From: Blastocladiella emersonii ATCC 22665
Lineage: Eukaryota; Blastocladiomycota; Blastocladiomycetes; Blastocladiales; Blastocladiaceae
Direction: 5' to 3'
Assembly: GCA_025594325.1 (NCBI GenBank)
Contig: JANHCV010000015.1
Span: forward strand, 496,001-560,000
Length of the DNA stretch: 64,000 nt
Position numbers and translations under genes: made by a program. The notes below the pieces were generated by a model. It had not been told where the DNA came from. It did no database searches and saw nothing but the letters and a program-made list of their open reading frames with translations. Below are positions 21,798 to 31,441 of this stretch, piece after piece. Position 1 is the first letter of the stretch. Each line of letters opens with the position of its first letter.

Positions 21798-23376
21798 ATG
21801 AACATGCTGAGCCGCACCTTGCTCCTCCGTCGCGCATCCCGACCTCTTGCCGCCACTGCTTCTGCCGCCATGACGACGCACTCTTCTCCCAGCAACACCA
21901 GCGACGGAGCCGTACCCGCGGCGGCCACTGCCTCGTCGACCGACGCCCTCTACACTTCCGCCACCGCCACCGCCGCCGCCCCCGCGGAACCCGCGAGCAC
22001 CTCGACGCTCGGCCGCCTGCGCAGCATGGTGACGCCGCGGTGCTCGACGCGCCGCTCCACCCCGCTCGGCGCGCGCCACGGCGACCACGGGTCCGTCAGC
22101 CTCAACACCAAGGACGCGCGCCAGCTCGCGCAGTACCGCAAGGCCGAGGCCGAGCTGCTGCGGTACCTGCCCGCTGACGTGACGCCGCGCCTGCACCGCG
22201 TGCAGATCCCGCACGAGTTCTGGTCCGACGACTCGCCGCTCGCCGCCGCCGCCAAAAAGCCCGGTGTCCTGTGCGGCAAGCGCCGCAAGGGGCCCGAGTA
22301 CTTTGAGATCAACACGCTCGAGGTGCAGCACACGCGCAACGTCGAGGGTGAGGTCAAGAAGCCGCACCTCGTCCTCGTCCACGGGTGGGCTGGCGCGCTC
22401 GGCATGTGGCTCAAGAACTACGAGACGCTGTCGCGTACGTTTGCCTGGTGTCATGCTGGTGTAGGCGAAGACTAACCCGCCCGCTCGCCCACCAGAGCAC
22501 TACCACGTCCACGCTCTCGACCTGCTCGGCTGGGGCGGCTCGTCGCGCCCGACCTTCTCAGACCACTTCACGCCGTCGCCCGAGGCCGCGCAGGCCTTCT
22601 TCGTCGAGTCGCTCGAGGCGTGGCGTCGCGCGCAGGGCATCGACAAGTTCACGCTCGTCGGCCACTCCATGGGCGGCTTCGTGTCCGCGTCCTACTCGCT
22701 CAAGTACCCGGACCGCCTCGACAAGACGGTGCTGCTGTCGCCCATCGGCCTGCAGGGCTTCACTGCGAGCGGCGGGTTCCGCGGCGCGAGCCTCGGCCAG
22801 CGCCTGCAGACGGAGCTCCTGCACCGCGCGTGGAACATCACCCCGCAGCGGCTCCTGTCGCTCGCCGGCGAGACCCGCGCGCGCGCCGTCATGTCGCGCG
22901 TCCGGTCGCGCGTCGCCAACGTGTTCGGCACCGACTCGGTGCCGCCAGAGACCCTCGTCGAGTACCTCCTCGCCGGCGTCCAGCGGTCGCCCGGCCGGTC
23001 CGGCGAGGCTGCCTTCACCGCCCTCATGTCGCCGTTCCGCGGGTGGACGCTCCCGCTCGACGCGCAGCTGCGCGAGGCGATTGCGGGTGGCAAGTTCCCG
23101 CCGCTCGTCCTCGCGTACGGCGTCGCGGACTGGATCGACCCGCGCTACGCCGTGCACACCCTCGCTCCGGCGGTCCCGCACGGACGCGCGCACGCGTACC
23201 TCCTCGACGGCGCGGGGCACCACGGGTACGTCGAGGCCGCGCACGAGTTCCACCAGGTCGTCCTGCGCGGCGAGCTCGGGTCCAGCGGGTGCGCCGTCCG
23301 CGAGGCCAAGGACGACCCCAATAAGGTCGCGGTCATGGAGGCCGCGCGCAGCCCGTCGTTCATGTCCATTGCGTAA
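21798..23376 (+). CDS. Alpha/beta hydrolase, CGI-58/ABHD5 - cardiolipin deacylase type
   Basis: Exons 21798-22434 and 22496-23376 flank a 61-bp intron (GTACGT...ACCAG) and encode 505 residues. The N-terminus, MNMLSRTLLLRRASRPLA, is Arg-rich and free of acidic residues, like a mitochondrial presequence. This suits the yeast Cld1-type cardiolipin deacylases. The hydrolase core has LVLVHGWAGALGMWLKN (oxyanion hole), DLLGWGGSSRP, the nucleophile elbow GHSMGGF with the catalytic Ser, and the late GAGHHGYVEAAHEF with the catalytic His. These order and spacing features fit the ABHD4/ABHD5 family. Whether it deacylates cardiolipin or activates a lipase cannot be told from sequence. Confidence 0.85.
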
Positions 23377-24048
23377 CCAATTGCTGTACAACCTATTCCC
23401 ATAGCATATCTATCGCCTTGAGATGGGTGCAGTCCGTCGTGGAGCGCGTCCGAAATAGCGTTCCAGAAGCCGAGACAGGTTGCGAGATGCGCCGTGTTTC
23501 ACGCATATACGACGCGTATGTAACGCAGGCAGGTGCTGCGGTTACGATTGCGTAGTGGCGCAGCTATTTATCACACGGCTGCGGTCCGTCGCGAAGCGCG
23601 TCCGAGAACTTGTTCCAGAAGCCGAGACAGGTCGCCGGCGAGGTGCAACGTGTTTCACGCATGTGCCAGGCAGGCAGGCAAGTGCTGCAGTTACGACAGT
23701 GTAGTGGCGCAGCTTTCATGAGCCGAGCGTCGTGCGACTCTCTGCTGAGCCACACGCTCCTCGGACGCGCCGCGCTGCGCCACCATCGCGTCACGCTCGC
23801 TGTGGCTGGACCGCCCCGGTTCTGGAACTGCACCGTCGTCCGACACAAAAGCCGCGCGACAGAGTGTCACCGCGATGGACTCGTCATCGGTCGCTGCGGT
23901 CGGCGCTTGCTCGGATCAGCGAGAGCGCGAGGGTCGCGCGAGAGTATAAAGGCTGACCGTGTCCCTGCGCTCCGTCGACTTGACCAGCATCCCACAGTTC
24001 TCCAAGCGACTTCTCCCACTCCCTCCATCTACTAGACGCATCAACAAC
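23377..24048. other. Intergenic region with imperfect tandem repeat
   Basis: Two copies of a roughly 152-bp unit lie at about 23429-23575 and 23580-23720. Both contain gttccagaagccgagacagg, a GTTTCACGCAT segment and GTAGTGGCGCAGC. GTGGCGCA or its complement occurs at 23555-23562, 23704-23711 and 23776-23783. The region then leads into the TATA box of Gly-rich gene 2. Confidence 0.55.
23945..23950 (+). promoter_or_regulatory. TATA box of Gly-rich gene 2
   Basis: TATAAA lies 104 bp upstream of the ATG at 24049, preceded by GCGCGAGAG as at Gly-rich gene 1. Confidence 0.7.
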
Positions 24049-24540
24049 ATGACTTTCGGCGCCAACTGCAACTCGGGCTACTACAACGGCGGCAACTACA
24101 ACGGCAGCCACTACAACAACGGCGGCCACTACAACAACGGGCACAACAGCAACTGGAGCTCCAAGTGGCGTTCCGAGTGGCACTCGGAGTGGTCGTCCGA
24201 GTGGAGCAGCAACTGGAGCTCCAACTGGGGCGGCAACGGCGGCTACGGGAACTGGGGCTATGGCCACGGCGGCCGCTGCCAGCGCGACGACGACGGCTCG
24301 TACCTGCAGTCGGCCGACAACGCCGGCGACGCGTTCCGGTCGGCCGGCGACGCGTTCCAGGCCTCTTCGGCCCAGCATCAGCAGCACGCCGAGTCGTTCA
24401 CGGCCGCCAGCGCCTCGCACAACAGCGTCGACGAGTTCTCGGCAGCGTCGACCGTCGACCACTCGTCTGCCTCGCACGCCGCGGACGCGCACGCCCAGGC
24501 CGAGGCCGCCGCGTCCGTGACCACGTCAACGGTCGCGTGA
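24049..24540 (+). CDS. Gly/Asn/Trp-rich low-complexity protein, paralog 2
   Basis: This 163-residue member is the shortest of the four. The N-terminus is MTFGANCNSGYYNGGNYNGS, so it lacks the first Gly-rich hydrophobic stretch of paralogs 1 and 4. SKWRSEWHSEWSSEWSSNW repeats follow (about residues 38-60). The shared GGRCQRDDDGS motif, the GDAF(R/Q)SAGDAFQASSAQ segment and the Ser/Ala/His-rich tail ending in an AQAEAAAS-type stretch are all present. The gene is intronless, with a TATA box 104 bp upstream. The conserved Cys in CQRD is one of few non-low-complexity residues. Function is unknown. Confidence 0.75.
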   Translation: MTFGANCNSGYYNGGNYNGSHYNNGGHYNNGHNSNWSSKWRSEWHSEWSSEWSSNWSSNWGGNGGYGNWGYGHGGRCQRDDDGSYLQSADNAGDAFRSAGDAFQASSAQHQQHAESFTAASASHNSVDEFSAASTVDHSSASHAADAHAQAEAAASVTTSTVA

Positions 24541-24793
24541 GGTGGTCGGACCGTGGAGCTGGCCACTTCAAACCATTTTTGTCTCGTAGAATAATCCAAT
24601 AGTTTGTTTCAAAGTATTTGACGCGTTCGTTGAGGGTCAGAGAGTGAAAAGGGCTTAACGGTGGGTGCAGGGTATCGCGATGCCGCCGATGAAGTCAGCT
24701 GATGCTTCGTTTCGCAACCCGAGAGTTGAAGTCGTCAAAAGCGTTCAGCTCGCCCTCTCGCTCCCGCCCTACACCTCACTCCATGCAAAACAA

Positions 24794-26353
24794 ATGAAGA
24801 AAAAGTCCAAGACTAAGGGCAAAGCGTCCCGAGGCAGCGGTACTTTCTCGCCGTCGCCTTCGTCAGCGGCTTCGATTGAGCCGACCATGCCGGGTCCTGT
24901 GCTGCTTGGCGACGATGCATCGGATCCTTATTACCCTTACGGACAGTCCTACCTGCGCGACTTGCTCTTGTACCACAACCCGCGACTCGCAAAGCAGTTT
25001 GACGTTCTCGCTCTTCAGCACGCCAACCTACGCGACGTGGCGCACACGATCGGCGAGGCCAAGCGCAAGTACGGCACGGCCGACCTCAACTTTGTGCTTA
25101 CTAACACGCACCCCGAGGCCCTTGCGCGCGACTTGCTGGTGCTCCATGCGATCTCGACTGCCGAGTTTGCCAATGACCGTGTTCCTGCGCGCTTCATCAG
25201 TCAGCTGTACTTTTCACTTCTTCTCGACCCGGAAGCCCGCGCCTTTTGGGACGCCCAGATGCGCTCGTGCCTCTTGGTGAACTGGAATCGCCCGGCAGAC
25301 CGGATCCGCGTCTTTGACGACGACACCCTTCGTGCGGTACGCCGCTGCTGGGAGTCGTAGCTCGCTGCCGACTGGTCGCCCGAGCAGCTCTTTGCCTGCC
25401 GTGATAAATACTACGAAGGCGCCCGTGATCCGTCTGAAGCTCGCAGCCACGCACCCTCCTTGATGGCGGAAAAAAGCGCTGAATATGAATCGACCCATCC
25501 CAACGCCGTTGTCAACCGGACCATGCTTCGCGTCGCTCTTGACGGTTCACTCCGCTTCTCAATGCCACCCGGACACACACCGTTGCTTACTGTCCACGTC
25601 GCCGAAAAGAACCTGTTTATTGGAACGACGACGCGAGCTGGTGCTGCCCTTCTTGATGCACTTGCACCCGTTTTTGGCCCAGGGTCCGAGACTCGACGCG
25701 CAGGTTCGTATCCACTTGTCACGGAATGGGACAAGACGCCCACTCCGCCGCTCTTCCAGTGCCACATTGCATTCTGCGTCGGCCACCCGCTTGCGGCCAT
25801 GGAGTCGCTGGTCATGCGTGAACAGCGGTTCAACGCGATCCACACGGGCTCAGCGATGGACACTTGCGGCCTGCTCAATCTTCTCGTTCACGCGTCGCCG
25901 CTTCTCGCCGTCTCTTCGGGCGTCTTCCGTTCGCATGTCTACACCTCGACCAATTATCGTTCAGCCGTCTCCTGCTCTCACAGCGAATTCGTTTCCCTTG
26001 CCACTGGCCTTCCGCTCGAGGCTTTCCCGACGCTCTTGGGACTCAGTTTCCATGAACGCGCAATTTATGAAGACTGGACTTCTCACGTCTCGCGCTTCGC
26101 TTGGAGCAAGAGCCATGTCGAGCAGTCCAATGGCCGGAGCAGCGAGCGGTTCACCTTTGTCAAGCTTGACTTTCCAACCGTCCCGATTGCGCTGAAAGAG
26201 TCGCCGTTCCTTCTCGAAGCTCTCATCAATTGCGCCGAGCGTTCTTGCCATTTCCCAGCTGCGGTGTCCAGCCGAAGCCTTGGTATGCCTCGCTCATACA
26301 CTCCGCAATCGGTTGGCTATTGGTTGCTCACCATCGCCGAATACCATTTGTAG
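24794..26353 (+). pseudogene. DUF4470-like gene with one in-frame stop, cassette copy 1
   Basis: One continuous frame runs from ATG 24794 (MKKKSKTKGKASRG) to the TAG at 26351-26353. It is interrupted only by TAG at 25358-25360. The paralogs at this position read Ser-Trp-Leu-Ala, so TGG became TAG. The N-terminal domain (FDVLALQHANLRDVAHTIGE, then FVLTNTHPEALARDLLVLHAIS) matches the DUF4470 pattern seen in fungal MYND proteins and in DNAAF3. Downstream is a conserved region of unknown function (FCVGHPLAAMESLVMREQRF). The intact length would be 519 residues. The partner gene follows 110 bp downstream. The alternative is readthrough or a sequencing error at the single stop. Confidence 0.7.
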
Positions 26354-26463
26354 CTTCCTCTTGCGCGGCCGGCGCGCTTATCCCAAAGCTTCTTGGGTTT
26401 GCATTCGCCGCTGGGCGCCTTACGTAAAGCAGTCCTGCGGCCCAGTGCTTACCTCGGCCCAAG

Positions 26464-28014
26464 ATGCCAGAGCTCTGGTCCACGTTTGCCAAAAACCCGC
26501 AACTCACAGCCGGAGCTGAGGAGGTGCTCGCTCAGGCCCAGCTCTACGGGTTTCCCATTGACGCAGTCGACACACAGGTCGATGACTTGTACCTCATCGA
26601 GGGCACGCTTGATCGACCCAGCGACGCGACTTTCACGCCATTCTGCGCGTCGCTCGAGATTTGCGACGGGTCGTTTACGCACGTGTTTCGGAGTCTCCAC
26701 CTCTCCCAGCTTCCGACGGGCAACGAAATGTGTGTGGCCGCCTACGTCCCGGCTTACGTCGTTCAGTCGCCGACCGACCTGAAGCCGCGACTCCGTCTTG
26801 ACTGCGTCTTGGCCGGAACCGCGGTTGCAGCAACGACCTGGTTGAGTCTTTCTGCTGTCAAGTCGACCATGGTTCCTTTTGGATCGCTCTCATCCACCTT
26901 TCTTTGCGCAATCGACTTTTCTGCGGCTAATCGATGCGTCATTACGCTTCCCACTGACGTCCTCCAGAATCGCCCGACATTGCCAGTTGTGAGCGCGGTC
27001 GAAGATGCTGGCTTTATTCGCCTCGTTCTTTCGCTTCCAAACAACAAGCTCCGTGCTGAGATCAAGGAGCGGCCGCCTCCGAGAGCCGGAGCCTGGCCTG
27101 GAAATCTTTCTCTCACAATGGGCCGGGCGAATCACGTATCCTATCGCTTTGCCTGCCCTGTCACGCTTGCCGAGCTTACAATCCAGCGCAATCTTCGCCG
27201 CGTCATGGTCACCGTCTCTCGAGTACTTTCGCCCGTCACGGCTACGCTTCCGTTTCTGCAGCTCGTTCCTTGCATGCCCGATTACTCGGACCTTTACTCC
27301 GCTGGTGATGCTAGTATGGCGGAGCATCAAGCTGCGCTTCACGCTCTGGATTTGGCGGCGACCGCGGAGGAGCTTGCGACTGTCAACCACTTGGAGAAAT
27401 TGGCAACGCACAATCCATCTGTCACGGAGCAGGCCCGCTTCCTTCGTGTCACCATCAAAAAGCTCATGGTCGCGTTCAGCGATGGAATCGCCATGGTTGA
27501 CGTCCGTGAAGCTGGGCGCGGCCACTATGCTGTGTTCCTGCTGAACCAGTTGATGGTGGTCCCCGCGCTTGATTCGGACCACATCTCAACACCAGTGCTT
27601 GACGTCAGCGTTCTTCCTCACCCTGACAATGCAGTGCAATGGGGTCGTCTGGCACCCACTGGCAACCGCTCTCTTGTAAACGCGGTTTTGCCTGCGGCCA
27701 TTCGGAAGCTCAATTTTGCCCCCGAGCAGACGATGGAGCTGGTCATCCCCTCAAACTACATCACCGTCTTTCAGGAGCTTATCGTTGACGGGTTCCTCTT
27801 GGCGCCCACCCGAACTGGCACCAACGATCGGGGTGGTCGTTCTGACCTTTCTGACCAGCTCAGTGAAATCATGCTTCGGACATTTCTCACTGCCTTCTTC
27901 CCAACAAACGGGGCCGAGTACCGCGTCCCAATCCAGAAACTCAATGATGGCAAGAGTGCAGAGGACGTTGACTACGGGATTGTGGATGATCGCACTGTTG
28001 AGCTCGACGACTAG
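26464..28014 (+). CDS. Partner protein of the DUF4470 cassette, copy 1
   Basis: This is an intact 516-residue frame starting MPELWSTFAKNP and ending in an acidic VELDD tail. It has no recognised domain. Its paralog at 48767-50362 aligns end to end, with blocks such as LVEGTLDRP/LVEGTLELP, VPFGSLSSTF/VPVGSLASTF, FLQLVPCMPDYSDL/FLPLVPFLADYSDL and DYGIVDDR. A fragmentary third copy hosts the viral element. In both complete copies it lies directly downstream of a DUF4470-like gene on the same strand, 110 bp apart here. The two may be halves of one ancestral long protein, or co-functioning partners. The sequence looks beta-rich, with no signal peptide. Confidence 0.7.
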   Translation: MPELWSTFAKNPQLTAGAEEVLAQAQLYGFPIDAVDTQVDDLYLIEGTLDRPSDATFTPFCASLEICDGSFTHVFRSLHLSQLPTGNEMCVAAYVPAYVVQSPTDLKPRLRLDCVLAGTAVAATTWLSLSAVKSTMVPFGSLSSTFLCAIDFSAANRCVITLPTDVLQNRPTLPVVSAVEDAGFIRLVLSLPNNKLRAEIKERPPPRAGAWPGNLSLTMGRANHVSYRFACPVTLAELTIQRNLRRVMVTVSRVLSPVTATLPFLQLVPCMPDYSDLYSAGDASMAEHQAALHALDLAATAEELATVNHLEKLATHNPSVTEQARFLRVTIKKLMVAFSDGIAMVDVREAGRGHYAVFLLNQLMVVPALDSDHISTPVLDVSVLPHPDNAVQWGRLAPTGNRSLVNAVLPAAIRKLNFAPEQTMELVIPSNYITVFQELIVDGFLLAPTRTGTNDRGGRSDLSDQLSEIMLRTFLTAFFPTNGAEYRVPIQKLNDGKSAEDVDYGIVDDRTVELDD

Positions 28015-28217
28015 GATATTTGTTGATTTGTTGTTAATTTGCACAATTTGTATTTGATTCATTTCCAACATTGCTTCGAGCATGGGTGCTGCTGGGAGAG
28101 CAGATGTCTACGAGCCGTGGTCGTGCTTATCAAATAGTGGTGCCATCACTTCAATTCACGCACGTCAAAAACATGGCGTGCTTGCGCTCAAATCCGGCAA
28201 TATCCATTCACGGTCAG

Positions 28218-28372
28218 CGAGGTGATGCGCAGGTACGCCACAGCCAAGCTTAGCTTCGCGCTCAGCAACCCGCATCGCGAGGTCCTCGCGCGTGACTTCA
28301 TGATTCTCCACGCCGTTTAGAGCGGCGAGCTTGTCAATGACCGCATCCCCGTGCGCTTCAAGCGACCAACAA
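28218..28372 (+). pseudogene. DUF4470 relic fragment
   Basis: A short stretch translates to a clear but mutated DUF4470 segment (YATAKLSFALSNPHREVLAR followed by DFMILHAV, a TAG, then SGELVNDRIPVRF). It corresponds to AKRKYGTADLNFVLTNTHPE...LVLHAISTAEF in copy 1. The surrounding sequence has decayed beyond recognition. This is a fourth remnant of the family. Confidence 0.6.
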
Positions 28373-28646
28373 GTTTTTGGTCAGCACTCCTTGGCGCTGC
28401 TCCTTGACACAGACGCCCGTTATAGCAATTTTTGATACACTGCCTCGCATCATCCGAGTGTCTATAGCAAGTTTACGATGCTGAGGGCTCGGTGAGCCTG
28501 CCTGAGGTCGCTCGCCCGGCGCGCGCGCGACGCGACATTCACGTGCGCGTGGCGGACACGTGATGCGGTTCGTCACTGCCAATCTTCGCGCTCGCGGTCC
28601 CGCGTCGCGCTCGCTCTCCGAGAACGGCCGTTTCCGTGTCAAACCA

Positions 28647-30042
28647 ACGAAGAAAAAAATCGAAGACTAAGGGCAACGTGCCCCGCGGCGCTTCCCAAAC
28701 CCCGGTGTCGCCTTCATTCGCGCCGACCGTGCTGGGGCCTGTGCTTCTCGGTGACAAGACCTCGGACCCGTACTTGCCCTTCGGCCGGTCCTATCCGCGC
28801 GACCTGCTCCTGTACCACAACCCGCGCGTCTTCAAGAAGCTTAACGTCCTTGCAGTCTAGCACTTCAACCTACGCGATGTCGCGCATACCATCGGCGAGG
28901 CCAAGCGCAAGTACGGCACCGCGGAGCTCGACTTGTGCTCGCCAATACACACCCCGAAGTCCTTGCGCGCGACTTGCTGGTGCTCCAGGCGATCTCCACC
29001 GGCGAGCTTGATGGCGAGGTCATCCCCGCCCGCTTTCTCGGTCAGCTCTACTTTTTGACGGTTTTCGAACCCGAGGCTCGCACTTTCTGGGATCAGCAGA
29101 TGCGTTCGTGCCTCACCGTGGACTGGAGCCGTCCGACAGCCCGTGTTCGTGTGCTTGACGGGGAAACGCTCCGCGCGGTGCGTTGCTGCTGGGAATCGTG
29201 GCTTGCAAACGATTGGTTGTTCGAGCAACTTCACTCTAAGCGTGGTGAAATTTACGCGACTGTTCAACACGCTTCTGCTCGTCAGGCTCAGGAGCTTCTC
29301 TTCGCGACTTCAACTACGCGGTTTTTGCAACGCTACCACGATGCCGGATACCCGCGTCGTCCAAAGACTCGTGATCTTTTTTTTGCAACTTCTTGATGAA
29401 ACGGTCTCTGGCATGTACTTGGGCGTCAAGTCCCCGGCCGGGGACGAACCGAACTTTGCCATCAACCCGAGGATGCTCCGCCTCGGTCCCGATGACAAGT
29501 TTCGCTTCTCAAACCAGCCTGATCTCTCGCCCCTGGATGTTCTCCACGCCAATGATACGGAAGCGCAGGCGCTAATTGTTTGGACCAGCACCGCTTTGCT
29601 CGACGCCCTCTTACCCGTGTCTGGTCCTGATTGCGAGGCGCAACGCGACGGCGCTTACCCGCCAGTCACCGACTGGAGCGAGAAACCCACTCCGCCCAAG
29701 TTCCAATGCCGCGTCACGCTTTGCGCGGTCAATCCGCTGACCGTCATGGAGTCGTTCGTTCCCGTTGGATCGCTTGCTTCCGTATTTACAAAATCCGTGG
29801 ACTACTCGGCGGCCACTCGGTCCATGGCGAAGCAGCGCACAATTGTGCCTGTCAAACACGTCGTCGAGGATGTTGATGCGGTCATCCTCCACCTCGACGT
29901 TCCGCTCAGGCAGCGTGCGGAGCTCATCTGCGGCTCCTCGTATGGCGGCGGAAACGGCTGTGTCGTTGAGCTTGCCATTTCCGGCAGAGGTACCCAAATC
30001 TATCAATTCTCGTACCCCATGGAACTCGCAAATGATGGAAAT
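28647..30042 (+). pseudogene. Degraded DUF4470/partner fusion (cassette copy 3), 5' part
   Basis: This third cassette copy is heavily damaged. The expected start codon is ACG at 28647. A CAG-to-TAG stop is at 28858-28860. One T is missing near 28933, shifting the frame. A T-run near 29380 shifts it again. After a VMES block of the DUF4470 gene (about 29753) the frame runs straight into the partner gene at VPVGSLASVFTKSV, so the 3' half of gene 1 and the 5' part of gene 2 have been deleted and the two fused. The frame then meets the viral element at 30043. GAAAT at 30038-30042 is the target duplication. Confidence 0.75.
30038..30042. repeat. Target-site duplication, left (GAAAT)
   Basis: GAAAT immediately precedes the first base of the left inverted repeat and is repeated exactly at 45377-45381 after the last base of the right one. 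The element otherwise interrupts a single host gene. Confidence 0.8.
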
Positions 30043-30068
30043 TGCCGTATCCCTTAAGGGATACGGCA
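30043..30068. repeat. Terminal 26-bp palindrome, left tip
   Basis: The sequence from TGCCGTATCCC through TTAAGGGATACGGCA is its own reverse complement and begins exactly at the element end. It could form a hairpin or be a dyad binding site for the integrase or recombinase. Confidence 0.85.
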
Positions 30069-30138
30069 CACGGCTGCCCTTAGGGACTTCGCCTCTGGAC
30101 TCTATCCACCCGGGCTAACCCACGTGATATCTCATTGC

Positions 30139-30591
30139 TTACCCCGAGTGACTCATAATGAATATAGCGATATCCTTAGGGATTTCGCCACCCGGATCGG
30201 AGGCCGAAGGCCGAAGCAGGTGGGCGGGAGGGTGGGTGGAAGGGAGGGGCGAGCGGTCCAGGAGTGAGTCCCTGACCTGACCCCTGAGCCCGTCCCTGAC
30301 CAACCGCTCGGGCTGACCATTGCTTACCCCGAGCGGTCGGCGGCGGCCGGCGAGCGCAGCGAGACGAAGAGCAGCGCAGCTGCGGCTACCCACTGACAGA
30401 GTTCCCTGGTCTGGTCCCTGAGCACAGCTGCAAGTCGATCTGTGAGCAGTCCCCGAGCCGGCCCACGACTTGGTTGGCGACTTGGTCGCGGCAGTAGGTC
30501 CACAAGAGCCCTCGGATAAATTCCACGGGCGCTCAACGGTCGCTTCAGCGGTTGGGTCAGCGGCCAGCTCCCGGTTGCTCACCCCAATCAT
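30139..30591 (-). other. Open frame of 150 codons inside the left TIR
   Basis: A 150-codon frame starting MIGVSNRELAADP and running toward the tip is preserved identically in both TIRs (the other copy is 44828-45280, plus strand). It lacks any recognisable domain, is Ser/Arg/Pro-rich and has no TTGTTG-TAAA promoter. Identity may simply reflect TIR homogenisation. I regard it as probably non-coding. Confidence 0.25.
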
Positions 30592-30885
30592 GTCCTGATC
30601 CTGTCCTGATCCTGTCCATTAAGTTGCTCGGGGTAAGCCATGGACACCATTGACTTTGATCCTGTCCACTCTATTTGCTCGGGGTGAGCAACGGACACCA
30701 TGGACACCATCTTTTATAAACTTTGAAAAGTCAAAGAAGATGGTGACACAGAAGTCGTCGTTTGTGCGTCATGTCGTAGATCCACCGGACCTTTTCAAAT
30801 GATGGTGTCCATGGTGTCCATCGTGTCCATGGCTTACCCCGAGCGAGTTTCAATGGATGCGATCCTGTCCATCGTGTCCATGGCT

Positions 30886-31441
30886 TACGGCGAACGGTTC
30901 AATAAAGTGCCCGTTGAGGCGATCCTGTCCGTGGCCACGGCGAACGGTCTCGGTCAGCTCCTTGGCCGTCAGCGACCTGGTCAGCGACTTGGTCAGCGAC
31001 TCGGTTAGCGGACAGTTCAGCAATGGGTCGGCGGTCGCTTCAGCAGTCGGGGCAGCGGCCAGATCCCGGTTGCTCACCCCAATCATGTCCAATCATGTCC
31101 TGATCCTGTCCATTAAGTCGCTCGGGGTAAGCCATGGACACCATCGGCTTTGATCCTGTCCACTCTATTTGCTCGGGGTGAGCAACGGACACCATGGACA
31201 CCATCTTTTATAAACTTTGAAAAGGCGAAGAAGATGATGACACAGAAGTCGGCGTTTGTGCGTCACGTCGTAGATCCATTGGACCTTTTCAAATGATGGT
31301 GTCCATGGTGTCCATCGTGTCCATGGCTTACCCCAAGCGCTTTCAATGGATGCGATCCTGTCCATCGTGTCCATGGCTTACGGCGAACGGTTTGTAAAAC
31401 AAAAGGTACAAAGTATATTCAAAGCATTCAGAGTGATCCTG
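30886..31441. repeat. Left subterminal region, imperfect duplication of inner TIR
   Basis: About 31065-31391 repeats about 30567-30899 in direct orientation with an offset near 493 bp and several substitutions (for example gaaaaggcgaag against gaaaagtcaaag). The duplication is present only on the left side. It carries the same CTCGGGGT, ATGGTGTCC and TTTTATAAA motifs. No gene is visible. Confidence 0.75.

Larger units (their letters stand above)
30043..30885. repeat. Left terminal inverted repeat
   Basis: These 843 bp are inverted relative to 44535-45376. The first 26 bases form a perfect palindrome. CCTTAGGGA(C/T)TTCGCC occurs twice (about 30076 and 30172), 97 bp apart. The inner part is rich in short iterated motifs: CTCGGGGTAAGC or its complement, GATCCTGTCC, and ATGGTGTCC. 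Against the right copy I see one T/C difference near 30772 and a small cluster of changes with a 1-bp indel near 30845. Confidence 0.95.

Noticed and set aside
25337-25360. A 24-nt GTACG...TAG stretch around the in-frame stop in the DUF4470 gene as an intron
   Set aside because: Far shorter than any intron here, and the paralogs encode conserved residues across it, so the stop is a nonsense mutation.
30043-31441. CRISPR-like or telomeric array in the TIR repeats
   Set aside because: Repeat units are irregular, in both orientations and confined to the element ends; the window is eukaryotic.
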